A DNA stretch of 64,000 nt from Glycomyces sp. YM15 (GTDB lineage Bacteria; Actinomycetota; Actinomycetes; Mycobacteriales; Micromonosporaceae). Where the stretch lies: positions 62,001 through 126,000 of the forward strand of contig NZ_JAERMK010000009.1 in assembly GCF_016918015.1 (NCBI RefSeq), in the 5' to 3' direction. Below the pieces are notes generated by a model, which was given only the letters and a program-made list of their open reading frames with translations, made no database searches and was not told where the DNA came from. Both the position numbers and the translations under genes were made by a program. This document shows positions 58,836 through 64,000 of this stretch, piece by piece (position 1 is the stretch's first letter; each line of letters opens with the position of its first letter).

Positions 58836-59561
58836 GTGAACGCCGTGGACATCGCCGCGATCGAACCAGGGGACGCCCGGCTCGCATCGATCTACCGTGA
58901 CCTGCTGGCACCCGCGTTCCCGCCCGATCAGCTCGACACCCTCGCCGACCTGCGCGATGCCCACGACACCGGACAAGCGCACATTCTCGCCGCGCTCGAT
59001 GCGGCCGGTCGGCCGCTCGGCGCCGCGATCGCCGAATGGTACGACCGAGCCGGCGTGGTACTCCTGGCCTACCTCGCGGTCGACCCCGCGCACCGCTCGC
59101 ACGGCATCGGCGGGCATCTGCTGGAGACAGCCCTCGACGCCTGGGTCCGCCGCTTCTCCCCCAGCCTGATCGTCGCCGAGATCGAGCGGCCCGACCGCGC
59201 CGCGGACCGCCCTGAATGGGGCGACCCGGCTCGCCGGCACGCCTTCTACAAACGGCACGGCGCCCAGACGCTCGAGCTGCCCTACTTCCAGCCCGCCCTG
59301 CGCGAAGGCAGCCACCGCGAGCGCGGCATGCTGCTCATCACCCTCCACATCGACCCGTCCGTGGATGCCGGTCCGGGCCGCGTCACCGCCGCGCCCGTCC
59401 GCGACTTCCTCCACGCCTACTTCACCGCCACCGAAGGGCGCATGCCCGACGACGAGGAGACCGCAGCCCTCATGCGCGCCGCCACCGCACCAGACGGGAT
59501 CCCCATCACCGCACCCACCGGCAACCACCCGCACGGCAGCACGGCAACCGCCCCTTCCTGA
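58836..59561 (+). CDS. GNAT-family N-acetyltransferase
   Basis: 241 residues from GTG 58836. The acetyl-CoA-binding motif A reads LAVDPAHRSHGIGGHLLETA (about 85-104), followed by RRHAFYKRHGAQTLELPYF, motif B. The final 60 residues are an extension beyond the usual GNAT length and end in a Thr/Gly/His-rich tail. Substrate unknown. It lies 21 nt after the 751-aa gene, so the two are likely co-transcribed. Confidence 0.85.
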   Translation: MNAVDIAAIEPGDARLASIYRDLLAPAFPPDQLDTLADLRDAHDTGQAHILAALDAAGRPLGAAIAEWYDRAGVVLLAYLAVDPAHRSHGIGGHLLETALDAWVRRFSPSLIVAEIERPDRAADRPEWGDPARRHAFYKRHGAQTLELPYFQPALREGSHRERGMLLITLHIDPSVDAGPGRVTAAPVRDFLHAYFTATEGRMPDDEETAALMRAATAPDGIPITAPTGNHPHGSTATAPS

Positions 59562-59687
59562 CCCGGCGGCCGCTCTCGGAGCGCCCTCGCGTCCCCTCCC
59601 CCGGGTGAGAACCGGCCGCACACGATGATCGAACCCCGGACAGGCTTCGCCCCAGTGTGAACCGCAGCGCCCATAGGCGGGAAGGAC

Positions 59688-59713
59688 GGGCACGGACCCA
59701 GTGGCCCGTGCCC
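59688..59713 (-). terminator. Terminator of the CNNM/CorC gene pair
   Basis: 8-bp stem GGGCACGG / CCGTGCCC with a 10-nt loop, 15 nt past the stop of the second gene. Confidence 0.5.
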
Positions 59714-59727
59714 GCCGTAGTCGTTCG

Positions 59728-60771
59728 TCAGGCCTTGGCGGTGGCGTCCTGGACTTCGCCGATGAGTTCTTCGACGATGTCTTCCAGGAACAGCACGCCG
59801 GTGGCAGCGCCGTCCGGGCCGGTCACGCGGGCGACGTGGGCGCCCTCGGCGCGGATCTGCGCCAGGCCGTCCTCCAGCTCGGCGGCACCGGCCACCACGG
59901 GCAGGTCACGCAGGCGCTCGGCGGGGATCGGCGCGTCGAGCTCGTCGGGACCGGTCAGGTCGAGCACGTCCTTGAGGTGCAGGTACGAGCGCGGCGTCCG
60001 ATCGGGATCCGCGATCACGTAGCGGGAGTAGCCGGCGCGCGCGACTGCCTGCTGCACATCGCGCGGGGTCGCGTTCGCAGGAAGCAGCACCAGGTCGGAC
60101 AGAGGCACCTCGACATCGGCGACGGTCTTCTCGGTGAACTCGAACGCGGCGGTCAGCGTCCCCGAGTCGTCCACCAGGGTGCCCTCGCGCTGCGATTCCT
60201 CCACAATGGTCGCGACCTCGTCGATCGTGTAGGCGCTCTGTGCCTCGTCCTTCGGCTCGACCCGGAACAGCCGCAGCGCGCCGTTCGCGATCGCGTTCAG
60301 CGACCAGATGACCGGGCGCACGACCCGGGAGACGAACACCAGCGGCGGCGCCAGGATCAGCGCCGCGCGGTCCGGGACCGAGAACGCGAGGTTCTTCGGG
60401 ATCATCTCGCCGAAGACCACGTGCAGGAACGTCACCAGCAGCAGCGCCACCGCGAACGCGATCCCCGTGACGGCGGCCGGGGAGAGCCCGGTCCAGCCCA
60501 GCGGGTACTCGAGCAGGTGGTGGATGGCCGGTTCGGAGACGTTGAGGATCACCAGGGAGCACACGGTGATGCCGAGCTGGCTGGTGGCCAGCATCAGGGT
60601 CGCGTGCTCCATGGCCCACAACGTGGTCTTGGCGGCGCGGCTGCCGGCGGCGGCGCGCGGTTCGATCTGGGACCGGCGCGCCGAGATGACGGCGAACTCG
60701 GCGCCCACGAAGAAGGCGTTGGCGGCCAGGAGGACGACCAGCCAGACCAGTCCGGGGACATACTCGCTCAT
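59728..60771 (-). CDS. CNNM/CorC-family (HlyC/CorC) transporter-associated protein, short form
   Basis: 347 residues. A DUF21/CNNM membrane domain (about 1-170: ANAFFVGAEFAVISARRSQI, then ATSQLGITVCSLVI and VFGEMIPKNLAFSVPDRAAL) is followed by a CBS pair (about 200-330, ending GVLFLEDIVEELIGEVQDA). The terminal CorC_HlyC domain seen in the partner is absent. These proteins act in Mg2+/Co2+ export or homeostasis. ATG at 60771 overlaps the upstream partner's stop as ATGA. The two may form a heterodimer. Confidence 0.88.
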   Translation of the reverse strand: MSEYVPGLVWLVVLLAANAFFVGAEFAVISARRSQIEPRAAAGSRAAKTTLWAMEHATLMLATSQLGITVCSLVILNVSEPAIHHLLEYPLGWTGLSPAAVTGIAFAVALLLVTFLHVVFGEMIPKNLAFSVPDRAALILAPPLVFVSRVVRPVIWSLNAIANGALRLFRVEPKDEAQSAYTIDEVATIVEESQREGTLVDDSGTLTAAFEFTEKTVADVEVPLSDLVLLPANATPRDVQQAVARAGYSRYVIADPDRTPRSYLHLKDVLDLTGPDELDAPIPAERLRDLPVVAGAAELEDGLAQIRAEGAHVARVTGPDGAATGVLFLEDIVEELIGEVQDATAKA

Positions 60772-62135
60772 CGGGTGGCCTCCTGCTCGAACGTTTCCAT
60801 GACGCGCTCGCGCGTCCCGCCGAAGGCCGGATCGGTCGCCTTGTCATCGGGGAGGTAGCGCAGGCGCTCGATCCGCGAACCGGTCAGCCGGTCCACTCGC
60901 AGGCGCCCGCGTTCAAGTCGGACTTCCTCGCCGGGGGCGGGGATGCGTTCGAGCACGTCGAGAACGTAGCCCGCGACGGTCTCGTAGTCCTCACCCTCGG
61001 GGATGCGCACACCCGCGCGCTCCCACAGCTCGTCGGGCCGCAGCGAGCCCGCGATCAGGATCGAGTCGGCCTGCTTCAGGATCTGGCGCTGGGCCTGATC
61101 GTGCTCGTCTTGGACCTCGCCGAGCAGCTCCTCCACGAGGTCTTCGAGCGTGACGATGCCGGCGGTACCGCCGTGCTCGTCGATGACGACCGCGATCTGG
61201 AAACCGCGTCCGCGCAGCGTGCCCAGCAGCGAGCCGACACCCGCGGTCTCGGGGACTTTCAGCGGCTCGGACATGACCTCGGTGACCGGAACCGAGGCTC
61301 GCTGGTCGAAGTCGACGCCGTAGGCGGTCTTGACGTGGACGACACCGATGACGTCGTCGACGTCTTCGCCCAGCACCGGGAAGCGGGAGTGCCCCGAAAC
61401 GGCGGACTGGGCGATCACGTCGGCCGCGGTGGCGGTCCGATCGAGCGTCGCCATCCGCACGCGCGGTGTCATGACTTCTTCGGCAGTGTGCGTCGAGAAC
61501 GTCAAGGTGCGGTGCAGCATCGCCGCCTCGTCGCGATCGAGCGCGCCCTCGGTGGCCGAGCGCCGGATCAGAAAGCTCAGCTCCTCGGCACTGCGCGCAC
61601 CGGAGAGTTCTTCCTTCGGCTCGATGCCCATCGACCGAATCACCCGGTTCGCCGTCCCGTTGAAGAACACGATCACCGGCTTGCATACGAAGGTGAATCC
61701 GATCTGGAACGGGACGACCAGCTTCGCGGTGGCCAGCGGGACCGCCAGCGCGAAGTTCTTCGGGACCAACTCGCCGAGGATCATCGAGAACAGGGTCGCC
61801 ACCGTGATCGAGACGATCGCGCCGACCGCGGGGACCGCGGGCTCGGCGACGCCCAGGCCCGTCAGCGGATCGCGCAGGAGCGATGAGATCGCCGGCTCGA
61901 ACGTGTAACCGGCGAGCAGTGTGGTGAGGGTGATGCCCAGCTGCGCGCTGGACAGGTGGGTCGAGGTGACCTTGAGGGCCTTGATGGTCGGGCTCAGGCC
62001 CTTCTCGCCCTGGGAGCGGCGACGCTCCAGCTCGGGCCGGTCGAGGTTGACCAGGGCGAACTCGGAGGCGACGAACAGGCCGGTGCCGACGGTCAGGATG
62101 ACACCCGCGAGGATGCCCCAGACTTCCGTACTCAA
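60768..62135 (-). CDS. CNNM/CorC-family transporter protein, full-length form
   Basis: 455 residues from TTG 62135, with GAGGTG four nt upstream. It has a CNNM/DUF21 membrane domain (about 1-190; TGLFVASEFALVNLDRPELE, then STHLSSAQLGITLTTLLAG and ILGELVPKNFALAVP). A CBS pair follows (about 205-330, EEVMTPRVRMATLD and GTAGIVTLEDLVEELLGEV), then a C-terminal CorC_HlyC domain (about 345-425, with EDYETVAGYVLDVLERIP). It is likely a divalent-cation (Mg2+) transporter/regulator in the membrane, forming a pair with the next gene product. Confidence 0.92.
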   Translation of the reverse strand: MSTEVWGILAGVILTVGTGLFVASEFALVNLDRPELERRRSQGEKGLSPTIKALKVTSTHLSSAQLGITLTTLLAGYTFEPAISSLLRDPLTGLGVAEPAVPAVGAIVSITVATLFSMILGELVPKNFALAVPLATAKLVVPFQIGFTFVCKPVIVFFNGTANRVIRSMGIEPKEELSGARSAEELSFLIRRSATEGALDRDEAAMLHRTLTFSTHTAEEVMTPRVRMATLDRTATAADVIAQSAVSGHSRFPVLGEDVDDVIGVVHVKTAYGVDFDQRASVPVTEVMSEPLKVPETAGVGSLLGTLRGRGFQIAVVIDEHGGTAGIVTLEDLVEELLGEVQDEHDQAQRQILKQADSILIAGSLRPDELWERAGVRIPEGEDYETVAGYVLDVLERIPAPGEEVRLERGRLRVDRLTGSRIERLRYLPDDKATDPAFGGTRERVMETFEQEATR

Positions 62136-62493
62136 CGCTCACCTCGCTGCGACATGGCTGGGTCCGGCATGGGCCGCCCCGAGGTGAGCCAGGGTTTATG
62201 GCTGGGAGAATCGTCCATGCCGACGAGCATATCGGCGGGCGACAACGCCATCACAGTGACGGCGGCCGAATCGCATCGGGACCCGTCCACTGTCCGATGG
62301 GACCTGCAATCCACTGCTCTCCGAAGCGACTCGTCGGCGAGGACCGGGTCGCCCGGTGCGGCGCGCATGTCGACATCGGCGGGGCGCCGTTCTCGAACGC
62401 CCACGGCCCGGCGGCCGGCAAGGAATGGCAGTCCTCCAGCCGCGCGGCGCCGGAACGGCCATGCTGAGGTCATGGGCGAATCGAGCAAGCGCG
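62136..62493. other. Divergent intergenic region before the P-type ATPase gene
   Basis: About 358 nt between divergent cation-transport genes. No gene and no strong hairpin seen. Both promoters should be here. An in-frame upstream ATG for the ATPase lies at 62461. Confidence 0.45.
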
Positions 62494-64000
62494 ATGGCCG
62501 CGGCTGACCCCGCCTCCCGCCCCGAGTACCACACCTTGGCGGCGCACGAGGTGCTGCTGTTGCTCGGTACCGACGCGCGACGGGGCCTGACCGATCGGGA
62601 GGCCGCCGAGCGCTACGCCAGGTTCGGGCCGAACACCCTGCCCGTCGCCGAAGTCGCCGGGCCGTTGATGCGGCTCCTCCATCAGATCCACCACCCGCTG
62701 ATCTACGTGCTGCTCGGTGCCGGAGCGGTCGCGGCCGGGCTGGGCGCATACACCGACGCCGGCGTGATCTTCGGCGTGGTCGTGGTCAACGCGATCGTCG
62801 GGTTCGTTCAGGAGTCCAAGGCCGAGGCCGAACTCGGGAGCCTGCGGTCGATGGTGCGGACTCGCGCCGCGGTGATCCGCGACGGACGGCGCAGGACCGT
62901 GCCCTCCGACGAACTCGTCCCCGGCGACCTCGTCCTCATCGAGGCCGGCGACAAGGTCCCCGCCGACATGCGGCTGACCCTGGTGGACGGACTGCGGGTG
63001 GACGAGTCGGCGCTGACCGGCGAATCGACTCCGGTGGACAAGGACGAGATCGTGCTGCCCGACCCGGCGCCCGTGTCCGACCGCCGCAACATGGTCTACT
63101 CGGGCACCCTCGTCACGACCGGCGCCTGCGAGGGCATCGTGTGCGCTACCGGCGCGGAGACGGAGCTGGGGCAGATCCACCGGCTCATCGGCACCGTGCA
63201 GGTCCTGACGACACCGCTGACCCGGAAACTCGCGAGGTTCAGCAAGCTCCTGACCGTCGGCATCCTCGCGCTCGCGGCGCTCGCCTTCGCGATCGGGCTG
63301 CTGCGCGGCCAGGAGCCGGTGGCGATGTTCACCGCGGCCCTCGCGCTCGCGGTCGGCGCGATCCCCGAAGGACTCCCCGCAGCGGTCACCATCACCTTGG
63401 CCATCGGCGTCGCCCGGATGGCGCGGCGGCGCGCGGTCATCCGGCACCTGCCGGCGGTCGAGACCCTGGGGAGCACCACGGTCATCTGCACCGACAAGAC
63501 CGGCACGCTGACCAGGAACCAGATGACCGTCCGGGCGGTCTGGACGCCCCAGACCCGGTACGGGGTCAGCGGCTCCGGCTACTCGCCGGACGGCGCGGTG
63601 CACGACGCGACGGGCGCCACGGCGGTGGTCGACGCCGACCAGGCGCTGCGCTGGACCCTCCTGGCCGGCGCGGCGTGCAACGACGCCGCACTGGCCGAGC
63701 GCGAAGGCTACTGGGGCGTGGTCGGCGACCCCACCGAAGGAGCGATGCTCGTGGTCGCCAAGAAGGCGGGCCCCGGGACGGACCCGGCCGACGGGCTCGG
63801 CCCCCGCGTGGCGACCGTGCCGTTCAACTCCGCGAGCCGGTTCATGGCGAGCCTCCACCCGGTGGCCGAGGGTCCGCTCCCGACGCGGCACCTCGCACTC
63901 GCGAAAGGCGCTGTCGAACGGCTGCTCGACCTCTGCCGCGGCCAGATGGACGCCGACGGCACGGTCCGGCCCCTGGACCGTGCGGCCGTCGTCCGTGAGG
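62494..64000 (+). CDS. P-type cation-transporting ATPase (P-II/CtpF-like), 3' end outside window
   Basis: 502 residues are visible and the frame is still open at the window end. ATG at 62494 is used; ATG 62461 would add 11 residues and cannot be excluded. Cation_ATPase_N (about 9-65: HTLAAHEVLLLLGTDARRGL), two membrane helices, and an actuator domain with VDESALTGESTPVDK are present. PEGLP (AVGAIPEGLPAAVTITLAIG) lies in the M4 ion-site helix. The phosphorylation motif ICTDKTGTLTRN has its Asp at about 334. PEGLP is typical of Ca2+/Mn2+-type P-II pumps. The ion cannot be fixed without the C-terminal helices. Its position beside the CNNM/CorC pair suggests a shared role in divalent-cation balance. 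Confidence 0.92.
   Translation, partial: MAAADPASRPEYHTLAAHEVLLLLGTDARRGLTDREAAERYARFGPNTLPVAEVAGPLMRLLHQIHHPLIYVLLGAGAVAAGLGAYTDAGVIFGVVVVNAIVGFVQESKAEAELGSLRSMVRTRAAVIRDGRRRTVPSDELVPGDLVLIEAGDKVPADMRLTLVDGLRVDESALTGESTPVDKDEIVLPDPAPVSDRRNMVYSGTLVTTGACEGIVCATGAETELGQIHRLIGTVQVLTTPLTRKLARFSKLLTVGILALAALAFAIGLLRGQEPVAMFTAALALAVGAIPEGLPAAVTITLAIGVARMARRRAVIRHLPAVETLGSTTVICTDKTGTLTRNQMTVRAVWTPQTRYGVSGSGYSPDGAVHDATGATAVVDADQALRWTLLAGAACNDAALAEREGYWGVVGDPTEGAMLVVAKKAGPGTDPADGLGPRVATVPFNSASRFMASLHPVAEGPLPTRHLALAKGAVERLLDLCRGQMDADGTVRPLDRAAVVRE

Overview
The window is 64 kb of a high-GC actinobacterial chromosome. The supporting evidence is the strong G/C third-position bias, frequent GTG/TTG starts, the pknB-pknA-pbpA-rodA-pstP-fhaB-fhaA cell-division/signalling cluster, folB-folK-DUF3180, 13E12-type DUF222/HNH endonuclease, LppU-like, NACHT/XRE and paired DUF202 genes. 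Gene content is compatible with the Glycomycetaceae/Micromonosporales side of the phylum, but the sequence alone does not fix a genus. I count about 56 protein genes (the first and last are cut by the window ends), one tRNA-Arg(CCT), two decayed genes, and a set of hairpin terminators and candidate operators.

Layout. (1) 1-7.9 kb: a surface-polymer block, mostly on the minus strand, with a glycosyltransferase (+), a lipoprotein, an OafA-type acyltransferase/SGNH protein, a TagG-like ABC-2 permease with a long disordered N-terminus, a glycerol-1-phosphate-dehydrogenase-like enzyme and a cytidylyltransferase-like NTP transferase. (2) 8.1-9.3 kb: NADP isocitrate dehydrogenase. (3) 9.7-15.7 kb: a five-gene Opp/Dpp-type ABC uptake operon on the plus strand. 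(4) 15.7-22.3 kb: an accessory region with lower GC in its non-coding parts. It holds two small secreted cysteine proteins and two minus-strand operons of unrecognised genes. Three of those genes, split between the operons, are paralogues of one helical family, and two others share a coiled-coil module. The spacer between the operons is dense in palindromes and contains a vegetative-looking promoter with an operator-like palindrome in its spacer. (5) 22.5-32.4 kb: the pknB/pknA/pbpA/rodA/pstP/fhaB/fhaA cluster, with a divergent XRE regulator. (6) 33-38.6 kb: a HisC/Pat-like aminotransferase with an RDD protein, a DUF4190 protein, nagA divergent from a DeoR/GlpR regulator, and a broken DUF1707 gene. 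(7) 38.6-46.4 kb: MazG-like pyrophosphohydrolase, a 75-bp tandem repeat, DUF222/HNH endonuclease, two paralogous orphan RbsC-like permeases, folB-folK-DUF3180, a voltage-sensor-like membrane protein and tRNA-Arg. (8) 46.6-53 kb: an ABC drug-type exporter, a recombinase HTH remnant, an LppU-repeat protein, and a secreted esterase/serine-hydrolase pair. (9) 53-64 kb: an XRE-NACHT-membrane protein, paired DUF202 proteins, a 751-aa unknown membrane protein, a GNAT enzyme, a CNNM/CorC pair and a P-type cation ATPase running off the end.

How the parts may work together. Region 5 makes and controls septal/lateral peptidoglycan: kinases PknA/PknB, phosphatase PstP, FHA readers, and the RodA/PbpA polymerase pair. 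Region 1 looks like assembly and export of a modified surface polymer built from a nucleotide-activated alcohol or sugar. nagA with its DeoR regulator handles amino-sugar recycling. The most likely undescribed system is region 4 (17.5-22.3 kb). The XRE-NACHT protein at 53-55 kb is the best candidate for an immunity-type gene.
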